A program made the position numbers and the translations under genes. Shown here one piece after another: positions 11,282 through 23,194 of a stretch of 64,000 nt of DNA. The stretch comes from Athripsodes cinereus. Taxonomy: Eukaryota; Arthropoda; Insecta; Trichoptera; Leptoceridae. How positions within the stretch are numbered: position 1 is the stretch's first letter; the number at the start of each line of letters is the position of its first letter. The notes under the pieces were generated by a model, which was not told the DNA's origin, ran no database searches, and saw nothing but the letters and a program-made list of their open reading frames with translations. Location of the stretch: NCBI GenBank assembly GCA_947579605.1, contig OX388325.1:10039572-10103571 (forward strand), given 5' to 3'.

Positions 11282-12994
11282 GTAAGTACCGAATGACGAA
11301 AACAGCAAGGAAACCTTTTTTCCATATATAATTAATTAATTTTTTTCTTTTCATATTGAGCGGAGCAATCATTATATGATAGAAATTATTAATTTTTATT
11401 TACTGTCGTAACAATAGATTGTGTCTGTGTGAGTTCATTTGTTTTTATATTATTTCTTTAAATAAATTTTAACAAATGGATATCTACCTGTAATTAGTAG
11501 TTTTGTTAGTATTTTTATTATTTCTTTTATACAATCTTTATTGTAAAAAAAAATGTAGTTTTTTTTTTATTTGATCAATTGTTTTTACGTGTATATTTTT
11601 GTTTTCTTTACATCAACAGTTAAATAGTCTTGTGTTCTGTGGTTTTCTGTCCAAAATCACCTGTCGTGTGTTTTGCTAGAAATTCAACAAAACCGCTTCT
11701 CGTTCCTCACAAAACGAGTGTTTCTTTTTTTTAATGTCCAATAAATATTTATCAATTTCATTTTCGGTTATCCCACTTATAGGATACTATAGTAGCATTT
11801 TTAATTATGTATATCATTTTTTGTCTATTTATCCTTACACCACATAAGCAATAGGGAAACTTATGCCTTCTAAACCAACTCTCAGCTACTATTGAGCATG
11901 TTCTCAGATAAAAAAAATGTATTTATGTGTAATATTTATTAACAGAGATATTACAATTTTTGTAATACCAAATCTTCAAATTTGTTTGGAGAACATCTCA
12001 TTCTTTATGTTTTGTCTAAACATTATATTGAATTGGCTATTTATGAATACAGGAATATATGCCCAGCATTTAAAATAAAATCAGTTACAAAATATATCTT
12101 TAAGTTACACACATATAATCTTAGAACACAGAAATTTAAATAAGATTTATTTAATTATGTATTTAATTATTTTAAAACTTATTAGATATGTAGGTACCAT
12201 TCTTTTGTTCTGTTGAATTGTAAAACAAATGAATTTGTGTTTTATTATTATTTTGTTTATAAAATTGAGTACCTACTTAGTAAATAGTGTTTATTGTTTA
12301 TATTTGTTACTGTTGTAACATTAGATTTGTTTATTTATTTTTGGTATTTTGTTTATTTGTTTCAATGATTGCAATGCTCAATGAATTATATATAATAGAT
12401 AAGACTTTATTATTGATTTTCATGCCATTTTCAATATGTAAAAAACTGGTCATGTACAAAAAATAATTAAAAATATATCTATATGATTGAATAAACATAT
12501 TATTTTAAAATGCATGTATCATGAAAATGGCAAAAAATCATTGACCTTTCTTCTATGACTTTCAAACAAAAATGATTTCACAAATCGTATTTATCATTCA
12601 TTAAAAAAAAATTGGAATTTGAATACATGGCGAACATTTAAAATTCTCCAGTATTTGTTTGAAGGTTTACATAAGATTAACTAGTTCATAAGGTATTTTA
12701 CGATGCAGGTAAGTGAATATATTACATTTTAAATGTTTTACCCACCAAAATTCATTAGATTTTTGTTCATATATCATTTATTGATATCAAATGTTTTGCC
12801 TACGAATTCAGCTGTATAAATGTTGTTTGATTTTAATTTGGTTTAAAGATAAATAAAGATAACACAAATTTAAAATATCTTAAAAATATTATTGATCTAA
12901 AAAATCGAATAGATGAACAAGATATTTTAGAAATATGTGTATTTTTTAGAGAGTAAATAGAATATGTGCTAAACATTTCATGACTTCTGGCAAG

Positions 12995-13088
12995 CATTTA
13001 TTGAATATATATTGAACATTTAATAATTTGTTGTTATCATTTATTGAATATATAGTGAACATTTATGGAATATATGGTGAACATTTAA
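12995..13088. repeat. 22-bp tandem repeat, about 4 units
   Basis: Units begin cattta at 12995, 13017, 13038, 13060 and 13082, with consensus catttattgaatatat-gtgaa. It lies 220 nt upstream of the dense GCATG cluster. Confidence 0.7.
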
Positions 13089-13308
13089 GATGGAGTATGT
13101 TATTGAACAATAATAATATATTCATCATATTTAATTTATCTCATGAAGATCATTTATATTATTTTGTATAATTTTTCATTCCTTCAACATTTTTGTTCAA
13201 ATCCCTCTTACAAAAAAATAATATTGAGTAGTAGAATATAAAAAAAAAACTATTCCGATAGATAATCTTCCCCCGAATTCCCTCCTCTTCCCAAAAACTT
13301 GCACTTCA

Positions 13309-13499
13309 CGCATGTAATTTTATTTTTATATAATGCTTGGCATGGCTTATTAACATGAAATCAATGTTTGCATGATGTGCATTTTGCATTTAAATATACG
13401 CATGTTTATTTCGATGTCTATTGCATGTGCATGTGGTTATTTATGTAGATCTGCATGTGTCTTGTATGTTTTTGTGCATGTGCATGTAATATTTGCATG
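13309..13499 (+). promoter_or_regulatory. Dense GCATG cluster between the two IVS2 exons
   Basis: There are ten GCATG words in about 190 nt. Seven are full TGCATG (13369, 13422, 13428, 13452, 13475, 13481, 13494); the others are CGCATG at 13309 and 13399 and GGCATG at 13339. Spacing is irregular, so this is not a simple tandem repeat, although 13422-13433 and 13475-13486 each hold two abutting copies. It lies 2 kb downstream of exon IVS2-a. Candidate Rbfox-type intronic splicing element. Confidence 0.65.
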
Positions 13500-13720
13500 T
13501 TTGTTTGTATTGTTAGGTAATCTTTTAGTTTAGCAAAATAAAATCTGTCTCAAATTGACTACTTTTGGAGTGTATGTACCATATAAAATATTTGTAAATT
13601 ATATTTTATATAGAACCTAAATTTACTATCATCCCACTGATTTCATAAACTTTTGAGTGTCTTCCTGAAAAAAAAAAACAAGTATTATTCGTAAATCTAT
13701 CATTTTTAACAACTTCCACG

Positions 13721-13895
13721 AGTTCGTCGGTAGCCTGGAGGTAGAGTCTCAGCCTCGTGAACAAGGGGTCCGCGATTCGATACCAGGTGCCGATAAACTT
13801 CACGACGCAAGCTTTTAGTAGCTTACTGTGAAAGGTGTATAAGGTTGTATTTGGGTTTATAACAAAACCCAGATATATCTTTTTTAAAAAAAAAA
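13721..13895 (+). mobile_element. tRNA-derived SINE family 1, copy a
   Basis: The head gtcggtagcctggaggtaga resembles an RNA polymerase III A box, and gattcgataccagg a B box. The tRNA-like body is followed by a conserved non-tRNA part (cacgac-caagcttttag, gtgaaaggtgtataaggttg) and the tail gggtttataacaaaaccc-agatatatctttttt plus poly(A). This copy has a mutated B box and a damaged acceptor stem. Confidence 0.85.
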
Positions 13896-14109
13896 TTAGC
13901 AATGAAAAATTTAAAATCCATTCCTTTCAGTTAAATCACTGACTATTATCTCACTTGTGGGGGATGCCTAAAGGATATAAATAGATTGATAATATCATTG
14001 AAAAAGAGGGGAAAAAATGTGGGGCCATTTTGATAGTTTTTAAACTAAACTTTTAAACTATAAATAAATAGTTTTTTGGATAATCTAAATACAGTACTTT
14101 TTAGTTTTT

Positions 14110-14280
14110 CTTGAAAAAGACCGTTGGCTTCTGCCCGACGTTTCATGCAAGATTCAACCTGACGTCAGCTGGGGTATTGAAGTGGTTTGGCAGGCTTCAA
14201 CGGTGTAGGTGTTGATGAGTGAGTTGCTTATTGACGCCTGCTGCCTCCACCCACACCTACAGCCAATGGTCTTTTTCAAG
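14110..14280. mobile_element. MITE with 20-bp terminal inverted repeats
   Basis: It begins cttgaaaaagaccgttggct and ends agccaatggtctttttcaag, which are inverted copies with one mismatch. The 171-bp element is GC-richer than its surroundings and has no coding capacity. I cannot assign the superfamily; no clear target-site duplication was found. Confidence 0.8.
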
Positions 14281-14704
14281 ACTTATGTACATAGAGTACC
14301 TACCCAAAAAAATGATAATAATTATGTACAATATGCTCTGCGAGAACACCTTTTCAAACATACATATATATGTATATATACATAATTAGCTCAATTTTGG
14401 ATGCTTTGCCTTGAAAATAAAAAAAAAACTATATAAAATAAAATATATAAGTAAATTAATTTGAGACAAATTTTGTAGTATTTTGCAAGTGTTGACAATA
14501 GAGTTAACAATATTTCAACGCATACATGTGGAAAATTGTGGAACTGTTTACAATGCAGTTTGTATTATATACACTTGTTTTATTTTCAATTGTATTTGAT
14601 TCTCTCATTTGTGGTACTTATCATTGGAACAAATTAGTTGAAAAAATAAAAATATTTTACCTTATAAACCTTATAATACTTTGACAGATACTTTTCAAGA
14701 TCTA

Positions 14705-14870
14705 GTCAGTTTGTAGCTTGAAGGTAGAATCTCAGACTTCAATCAAAAGATTTAGTGTTTAAATTTTGCTACTGACTTACTCCGCCCTCATGACAAGATG
14801 TTGCTTAGCTTTAAGTTGTTTGAGGTTGAATTTAGGCTTATAAATAACAAACCTAGGAATCTTTAATCTA
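14705..14870 (+). repeat. Old SINE (family 3)
   Basis: It has a decayed tRNA-like head (gtagcttgaaggtagaatct), then tgacttactccgcc-tcatga, gatgttgcttag and aggcttataaataacaaacc. Confidence 0.6.
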
Positions 14871-14878
14871 TTATGTAA

Positions 14879-15179
14879 AATTCTCATGTCATGGTGTTTG
14901 TTATCATACTCCTCCAAAACAGCTGGACCGATTTTGATGAAATTTTGGTTGGTCTGAGAACCTGCCAACATATATTTTTCATACCCCTAAAAGTTAAGGG
15001 TGATCCACCCCGATTTTTTTTTTTATTTTTTGGACAAAATTTTAAATTTTAATTTTTTTATGGTGAGGCATTAACCCTTTCACCCTTCTACCATCAACCC
15101 CTATTTTTTAATAGTGATATTAGTAATCTAGAAATAATGTTGGTATATGGCAAAACAACGTTTGCCGGGTCAGCTAGTT
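14879..15179 (+). mobile_element. RTE-like non-autonomous element
   Basis: It contains ctggaccgattttgatgaaa near the start and ends caacgtttgccgggtcagct-agtt. Both are signature segments of RTE-type LINE tails and their non-autonomous derivatives in insects. Poly-T and AT-rich insertions have damaged it. Confidence 0.65.
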
Positions 15180-17334
15180 AAAATATAATAATTTAAAGTT
15201 TAAATGAATATCGAACATCATTTTATGTAAACACAGTTTTTATTTAAATTATTAATTAAACACCCAAAGACATGTTTCAAAAATCAGGTATAAATTGTGA
15301 ACACTTACAATTATGCAAAACATGTCATAGAATTATTTTACTTTTACTGATTCCGTAATTTTTTTTTTTTAATATATTTAACTGATTTTTTATGCATATA
15401 AAAATATGTGAACTGAACTTAAAGGAGGTTTGTGTAATATAATTTGAGATGGTTTGAATATGAGGAATGAATGAATGATGAAAGGGTTACTGAAAAATAT
15501 GTTTATTATGGAATGCGAACATCTAAAAATTGCTAGGTTTTAGACCTCTTAGATAAGTTTTTATTATGGTGCATAATAAGAATGATTTAAACTTATGTTC
15601 AAATTAAAGGCGAAACAGATATTTAGCTTATCAGGCTTATCTGAAATCGATCGCGATCTATATATACAATCAAGTAACAAAAGTGCATTGTAGAATACTC
15701 GTTTAAAAACAGTCAAAATGTCTCGAACTGTTACATAGTTAATCCTTCAAAAATAGATGATAGATTTAGATTTAGTTTTACTATGTGTGCAAACATCGGA
15801 TAGTTATTAATTTCAACTTGCGTCATTTGGGTTTAATTCCTGATTGGAAGGTGAAGTTTTCATTCAAAATTTTCACATCCATGATTCTTTTGAATACATT
15901 GTCTTAGCAAAATTGGGATAGTTATGGTTGTCTAGAAGAAATTGTGATAGTCCATCTGTAATTATACTGTGTATAGAAAAATAATCTGAAAATTTTGTTA
16001 AGAAAATAAAACAATTTTTGTATTTAAGTTATTAAAGGTTTTCAGAATGCTATCACTCTCCATCTTAACTCCACATGGGTAATCCATTCAAACCGGCAAC
16101 TAACAAATTGCGAAAATGACTGAACATCTGATGGTCAAAATTCAATTTTATCCGGTCAAACCATTATCCATATTATCTTGTTCTATGTTAAATCTGGCTT
16201 AGAATAAACTATAAGTGTCACTGTCAAATCTTAATTCAAGTGTAAATAAAATCGTTGTCATAATTATGAATTTTGTCTATGACTCTAAGAGTTTTACCAT
16301 TTTTCACATGGTTTAGTTAAAAAGTATATTTTTACAAGATTTTTTATATCACTATCTTTATTAAACAGCCCAAGACTAGATTGAACAAATCTAGAATATG
16401 TGTTTAGTTAAAAAAAAAACTTAGCATTTTTATTTATCATAGCACATTATTGAACTATTGGTGTAGAAGGTATAAGGTTCAAATATAACTTCCCATTCAA
16501 AACTATTAATAGTAAAATTTAAATATCTTTGATTAAAGATATTTAAAAAAATAGCAACGTCAAATTCTTAATTTCAATTAAAAAAAGCTGTTTGGATTAG
16601 GTGACATTGTATTGAGCATTCTCTCAAATATTTGATAAAATTTAAGCTGAAGAAATTTTGTCTATTATTTTTTTGTGTAATATTTATTTTCCAAAAACAT
16701 TACATACAAAAAATAACTAATAACAGCATTATGGAATATATTGCCCCACTAGACCAAAATCTGTTCTGGGGCAATTAATGGAACACATCGCCGCTTGGCG
16801 TTCAATATTGCGAATTCGACAATTTAGATGACACAGTTTTTTTTTTTTTATATTGGTATAGAATGTTAAAATGCGCGATTGTGTATACAAAACATTCCCC
16901 AAATATTGTCCAAACTGCCAGAATGCCGTATGGAACAAAACCGCGAATATGCATTCGGGTGATGCCGTAACTTTTATTCAGTTAAATCTCTAAAATTTTG
17001 TAATTGTTACATTCCTGGTATTGAACGCCGAGCGACAATATAACCTGCCTGACTATGGGTTAGTTGCTCAAATTCTGCTGATAATCTATCCCAATTATTG
17101 CTCCGAAAAAAATATATAAGCAAAAGATGCTCGGTAGTTTTGTACTTTTAATGGGCATACCCCGGGTCATACTGCTAACTTACTCTGTCTTCACAATGCA
17201 AGCATGTTGTAAGCTGTGAGGTTTTTTTTATATTTGTCTTATATAATAACCAAAAAGTAAACATATTGTAACATTTAAATACTTTGTCATACCTTTAACA
17301 AGGCAAAAATGTTTGAACCTTGGACCTTTAAAAT

Positions 17335-17380
17335 TAGCCAGTGTGTTAATACGGACTATGAGTGTTAACACTGGCTAAAT
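17335..17380. repeat. Short palindrome
   Basis: Arms ttagccagtgt-gttaa and gttaacactggctaa surround tacggactatga. Possibly a remnant of a MITE terminus. Confidence 0.5.
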
Positions 17381-17589
17381 AGTCTGACTAAGAGATGCAT
17401 GAATTAGGTAGCAATTTTTTTGTTAATTAATTTAAATACTCATAAAAATAGTTAATATTTTTTTTAAGTAGGTATCAATTAAAAACATCTAAATGATGAT
17501 AATAATAATAATAGCAGTGCTATAAAACTTGTGAATAGGCTAAAGCTGACTTTATTTTATTAAAGTGTAATATTAACCACCTATAAATA

Positions 17590-17725
17590 TTATTCAAAAG
17601 TTTGATTGAAAGATACTGGGTTTGAATCCCACTATCGACATACTTAAGCCTTCACAACACATATTGCTTACTTTGAGGGTGTTCAACGGTATATTTGGGT
17701 TTATGACAAACTCAATTTTACATCA
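17590..17725 (+). repeat. Old SINE (family 3)
   Basis: B-box-like gggtttgaatccc is preserved, followed by cttcacaacacata-ttgctta, gagggtgtt and tatttgggtttatgacaaa. Confidence 0.65.
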
Positions 17726-17981
17726 AAACTTCATAATTAGAGACTTTATTTAAGCAGAATATATATAAAAACATATTATATTTGGATTGTGTTGTGTAAC
17801 AATTTATCAAGCCAAAAAAAAGTTGTTGTATTGTTAGTAAAATAATTGAGCAACTGAATCTATTGTTAATACATTGCGTTAACTCAGCACAACAACATCA
17901 ATAATTATCTCAGTTTGACGTTTTTATGGTTTGAAACATTGTTGCATAAGTCATCCGTTTAGCAGTACATTGTCTAATTAT

Positions 17982-18133
17982 TGCATGTTACACAAATCAC
18001 TCGACAATGAGTGCTTTGTGTTCAAATGAAAAAATAAAGAAAAATTTGCATGCTATTTATGCATAACTGGTATTTATATTTTATGGCATGTTTTGTTGCA
18101 TGTGTATTGCATGCTTTTAGTTAGTTTTGCATG
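17982..18133 (+). promoter_or_regulatory. GCATG cluster upstream of exon IVS2-b
   Basis: TGCATG occurs at 17982, 18047, 18097, 18108 and 18128, and GGCATG at 18085, about 1 kb before the 3' splice site of exon IVS2-b. With the cluster at 13.3-13.5 kb it brackets the intron between the two alternative exons. Candidate Rbfox-type element. Confidence 0.55.
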
Positions 18134-19124
18134 TTTTATAGAATTATTATTATTTATTTATTTTAATTATTATATATATATAGGTATATATATTATGTAT
18201 TTCATACAGTATACTACTAAACATAGAAAAACAACGTATGTGTATATTATGTTCTATCAAATAAAGTAAAAAAATAAATAAAAACATCAACAAAACGAAC
18301 TTTAACAATCACATGATCACACGGGGTAAACAAAGATAACCAAATTGTGTTTTGAGAACTGATTTAATTACAAATCTGTGCAAATTTTGGCATAAAAACA
18401 TAAAATTTTATCAAATTCTTAAATTATAAGTGACTGTTCTTGTATATCGGTCAATTTCATAGACAAAAATTGCAGATTCAGCCAATCATTTCATTCCAAG
18501 TCATAGATAAAGTATCTATGGTTTAATATTCTTGGTGTTGCCAGGTTATTATGTTAATTTTTTTTAAATATTCTTTTTCTTGAAGATGAAGTCAATAATA
18601 TTACTGCAAGTTTCAGTTTTTTTATTTATTGATATCGAAATCTTTATGAAGTTATATGTCTATTGAAACATATTGACGAGCAGCCTAGTAAACATCCAAA
18701 TTAATATATATTTGTATAACAAAACATCAAAAGAAAACAAAATCATACTGTAAAGATAAATGCTGTTGTTTTTCGCAATGTTCAATTTTTTCCATGTTTT
18801 GGCACAGTAAAATGTAATTTTATCTTTGCTTGTGTGAATAAATCAATCAATAAGTAAAATCTTAACAAATTTAATTAATAAAATAAATTGACATATCAGT
18901 AACCTGGCAACATAATGTTTTCAACAATTCAAAAGTAGAATGTTATTCTCAACTCATGTCCTGACAATCATTTTTCAAAATTGGAACATTGTTGCGACCA
19001 TCTTGTTGTGTGTTGTAAGTGTGCAAAAATTATAAATATTACTTTTGTTATTATTGCCGAAATTTCATGGATTTGTTTTGTTTTTGTTCCTCGACAACGT
19101 CTTATGTTGCAAATGAATAATCAG

Positions 19125-19235
19125 TTTCACGAGGCATCATACGTATTCATTGATACGCTGTCGTTTATGAATCTCATCTTCACCCTGCTGTTTTTAATTG
19201 AAACCATCTTGAAGTTGGTTGCGTTTGGATGCAAG
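19125..19235 (+). CDS. cac: cac alternative exon IVS2-b (mutually exclusive candidate)
   Basis: The acceptor is aataatcag (19116-19124) and the donor is gtaatg at 19236. It is exactly 111 nt, phase 0 at both ends, like exon IVS2-a. It encodes FHEASYVFIDTLSF and helix IVS2 MNLIFTLLFLIETILKLVAF, ending GCK. The E-x-x-x-K core is kept but the loop and outer helix residues differ strongly from exon a. The reading frame continues open upstream of the acceptor (from 18981), but that part shows no channel similarity and is taken as intron. Confidence 0.9.
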
Positions 19236-21800
19236 GTAATGTACAAAATATTAAAACTGTAACATTTGGTTGAAAAAGACAAACTATTTAAACTAAAGTA
19301 AATTGTATTTTTTATTGTTACTAACACAACGTTGAGCATTGATAATTTATTTACATTTAAATAAACTAACTTACAACATTCTATCTTTGACATTAACTTA
19401 GATGGGAGGGGATACTACAGATATTTTTTACAAAGCTTTTATCCATTAAGGCTGGGGTGGGCAAGCAGTTGATTGCAAGCGGTTTTAGGGTCAATTGTGC
19501 GCATACTTCTAAAGAAAAAATCCTCAGTTTTGATAAGTTGACTAACAATACCAGATTCCAGAAAATATTACATAACGAAACAGAGGAGAGTATTAAACAT
19601 TTCAAGTTCCTATTACATTTTGAAAATATGGCGATGGGGGGGGGGCGGGAGTTGGAAATTTCAGTGTAAGGAAATTATAAAATTTTGTAAATTGTGACTT
19701 AAAAAAAGTTCTTTTGAGAATCAGATATTTTTAACTTAACCGATGAGGTCATCATATATTTAAAATCCTATACCCTATTCAAAATTCTGGCTAGCTCAAA
19801 AATAGAAATACATAGTATAAAAAAATCATAAAGTTCTGGGAATCTGCGACCTTTATTTTGGCTTGGGAATCGATTAATCGCTTGTCGTCTTTATTTTATT
19901 GTTGGAGATCGCAAATAGTGTAAATCTGCGTACCTGAGCATTACAGGAATTGCCTTTTTAAAATAGGACCGATGAAGAACTACTTTACTTAAGTTTGCAA
20001 TTATTTCACGCTGGTGACCATTTTTGTATGTTTTATATCTTGTGAAAAATACTTTAATGATAGTAATTTGTGTGACATATTCAAAAAATAGCAGAGTTAA
20101 CTTTTTGTTAACGGATTAATTAATTTAAACTTTTGATTAACTTATCTTGACGGTGCTCAGTTTTGGTTAATATGAAATTAAATTACTTTATGATTATTTG
20201 AACTAATTATGATTTTAATTTTTGTCTTTGACCAAATGTTACTTACAAATTTTTGTTTGGTGACATGTTCAGAAAAAAAATATTAATTATTTAAAAGGCA
20301 TTATTAGCATCACGACTTTAAAGAGTTTTTTTTTTCTTTTAAGTATTTATATACAAAAATATGTGATACATAATTATTTCATTAAAAATATAAAAATGCT
20401 TTCCAAGCTTATACTATTGATAACCAATAATATTTTTTTTTTCGAGGACACAAGGCAGAAATAAGTCCTTCCTTCCAGAGTTTGTCTGACACAATTGAGT
20501 CACTAGTGACACTCTAATATTGTTTTAATAAGAGCTCTGTAATATTAAAAGTCAACGCAAATCATAAACATAATTTTTCATATTAGACTCTTTATTTTTG
20601 TTCATATCTTGGAGGTGATTTATCACCTGATGGTGGTGTATAAGATTTTCAATCCTTGGTTCGATTCCACTACCTTCATAACACAACTGTATCATTGTTT
20701 TCTATAACGGTATTTGGGCTAATCTGAAACCTAGATTCATCTTTTTTTGAAATACTTTTTTCATTGTTTTTTTTATATCTACCCTAATTGTTAATTTACG
20801 GAGAAATAGCTTTTTCTCTGAACATGTCACAAATATTGTTTTAAAACCTATATAGTTACAAAATGTATTTACAATTTATTTCATACCTACTTTACATAGT
20901 TTTAGAATTGTTTGTCTTACTATAATTTCATAATTTTTAATACTAACATAATAATTATGTCCTATTAATTTGAAATATGGTTTCTAGTATTCCTTAGATT
21001 AATTAAACCAAGTCATAAAATCATCATATCTTTAAAATCAACAATATTATTTTTGTAGTTTAAAAATTACTCATTTTTCTTTGCCATTTGTAGAAAAACA
21101 CGATTATTATATTGTGTTCATTGTAGGTAAAAACAAATCATTAAATCATTTGTTTTTTACATATATTCATCTTTTGTAGGTTTGTCATTGTCCTTTTGTT
21201 TCTATTTGATAAAAACAAAAGTACTTCTAGATATAGTTTCTATATTTTTAGATTTCTTTTAGATACATTTTTCATCAAGTGAACCCACACACTTTAGTAG
21301 TATTTTGTCAGTTTTTATTTTGTAAAACTCAATTTCTATTAATAACAAACAAAAATATGACTTTGAGTTTTACTAGTGACCTATCTTACTACTAAAATTC
21401 TGAATCATATTTTTATTTGTTATTAATACACACTTTTATGTATAGTTTTTCCCTAAAATCCCCTAACTTTCCTTATTTTCTTTTATTGTATTATATAAAA
21501 CGTTACACCTCAGAACCATCGTAGTTAAAATTACCAAAAGAACCATTTTGTTTCTTTAGAAATGGTAAAATTTGCATTGGAATCTATAATCATTTAAATA
21601 TAGCAACACAATCTCAATTCTATAGACCAAATTTATCAAAGACAATTGTGAACTGTTTGACCAAATTCGACCAAAATATGCTTTGCATTATTGTGCTAAG
21701 GTCTATATTCCTATGAAAAAACTCAAAGAATTCATTAAGAAAATTGAGAATATTATAATAATTGTATTATCAGGATGTCTATTTGAATTTGTCGTCTAAA
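19236..21800. other. Intronic AT-rich sequence, few features
   Basis: An open frame at 19457-19669 includes ggctggggtgggcaag and a run of nine G at 19637-19645, perhaps an old hAT-like fragment. An old SINE is at 20590-20750. The rest shows nothing I can name. Confidence 0.5.
20590..20750 (+). repeat. Old SINE (family 3)
   Basis: B-box-like ttggttcgattcc is followed by cttcataacacaactgta, ggtatttgggctaatctgaa and a cctagattcatctttttt tail. Confidence 0.65.
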
Positions 21801-21814
21801 GTTATCTTCTAGGA

Positions 21815-22370
21815 TCGCATTGGCCTTCAGCTGTAATGATCCTAGCAAGAATTGTCTTATTGTTTGTAATAATAATGAAAACGACAAAAATGCAGAATGC
21901 ACATACATAAAAGACATTGCTGTTCCCAGTACCCACAATCTTCTTACGACTATTAGAGAAAAAACACGGAATTGCAGGAAGAAAGAAAAAAGAAAGAAGA
22001 GTTCGTCGGTAGCCTGGGGGTAGAGTCTCGGCCTCATAAACAAGGGATCCGCAATTCGATCCCAGGTGCCGGCAAAACTCCCCTTTCACGGCACAAGCTT
22101 TTAGCTTAGTGTGAAAGGTGTATAGGGTTGTATTTGGGTTTATAACCAAAACCTAGATATATGTTTTTAAAAATAAATAATAAAATGAATTTGGAAAATG
22201 AAAAATGTTACAACAGTGCCGATAGTTCTATGTAGTACAGGAATCATACCACATAATCTTTTCAATAGTTTAAATACATTGGCACTACCACAAGCAACAT
22301 TTAGCACTCTACAGAAGGCTACAATTCTGAATACTTGTAGAACAGTACGTAATTTTTTACAAGTAAACAA
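21815..22370 (+). mobile_element. LINE reverse-transcriptase fragment split by a SINE
   Basis: Two + strand stretches read like the C-terminal part of an insect LINE ORF2. One is at about 21890-21980 (CTYIKDIAVPSTHNLLTTIR). The other is at about 22196-22330 (VTTVPIVLCSTGIIPHNL, then LALPQATFSTLQKATILNTC-R). A family 1 SINE sits exactly between them, so it inserted into an already resident LINE copy. The frame upstream (before 21826) is broken by stops. Confidence 0.75.
22001..22172 (+). mobile_element. tRNA-derived SINE family 1, copy b (nested in LINE)
   Basis: It has the same head, B box (gcaattcgatcccaggtgcc) and tail as the other copies. It is preceded by a purine run gaaagaaaaaagaaagaa. 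The flanks on both sides are LINE ORF2 sequence, which dates this SINE as younger than the LINE copy. Confidence 0.85.
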
Positions 22371-23112
22371 AACTTAACTTACTTACACAGAAATGGGCGA
22401 CATGACACAGAAAAATGAAATATCTTGAAGATACAATTAATATTGCAATGAAGTTTTTGCATCCGCCGTACGTCCAATGCAAATTTTATCTTGTATAGCA
22501 CAATCTTGATTTTTCATTAATTAATTAATTAGCGCGGTGTTTTTGACCATAGTCCCTTCGTGCGTCGTATGATCAAGATCAAGACTAGATTAAGATCGTA
22601 TTTAGATTGTGTCAAGAGTAGCCCTGCTGGTCTCATAACAGAATTGGTCTATCATTTTTTTTTTCAAAGTTTTTGAGTGGCTTGTGAGAGGCAAATATTT
22701 ATTTGACATCTGAGGCATGATAAGGATGATCTACATATTAATTTATAACACGCATTTATCTTCAGTTCACCGTTGTCGTTTGCCTCTCATCGTTATTGTC
22801 CTGTCTTTTATTAGCACGTAGAGGACTATCTGCATGTTTGTTACGTGCAGTTGACACAGTTGACTACTTCACTTTTGAGAGATTTCTTGATTGTATAGAC
22901 AAACTAAAATAGATTGCCCATTGAAACTTAACTTCTACATTTGTATTCCAAATTCAACTATAAACCTTATTTTATAAAAAAAACTTTATTTTTTTCATGT
23001 AAATTTCCTGGAATTAAATAAATCTCCCCCTATTTCTGAGAGTTTTCCTACATCCAAAGATTGTTGTAAACTGTAGTTTAGGTAGCCACTCATAAAACAG
23101 TATTATAAGACA

Positions 23113-23194
23113 TATGTGTCGCTGAGTTTCGAAATCCGCTATAACACATTCAAATGTATGTGTTATAGCGGATTTCGAAACTCAGCGACACATA
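23113..23194. repeat. Hairpin with perfect 37-bp arms
   Basis: Arms 23113-23149 and 23158-23194 (tatgtgtcgctgagtttcga... and its complement) are separated by 8 nt. A family A-type block (atcttcaattcagctgtgac) follows immediately at 23199, so the hairpin may be part of, or inserted at, that element's edge. Confidence 0.85.

Noticed and set aside
16729..16938. Minus-strand 69-codon frame in a GC-richer patch.
   Set aside because: No similarity recognised and no splice context. The patch is probably an old transposon remnant.
18981..19124. Upstream extension of exon IVS2-b as coding (open frame from 18981).
   Set aside because: No channel similarity before 19125. The AG at 19123-19124 gives the same 111-nt length and phase as exon IVS2-a.
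22167..22370. Minus-strand open frame (TVLQVFRIVAFCRVLNVACG ... FKLLKRL) that at first resembles an S4 voltage sensor.
   Set aside because: Charges are not spaced every third residue, there are no convincing splice sites, and the + strand of the same bases reads as LINE reverse transcriptase (VTTVPIVLCSTGIIP). It is an antisense shadow.
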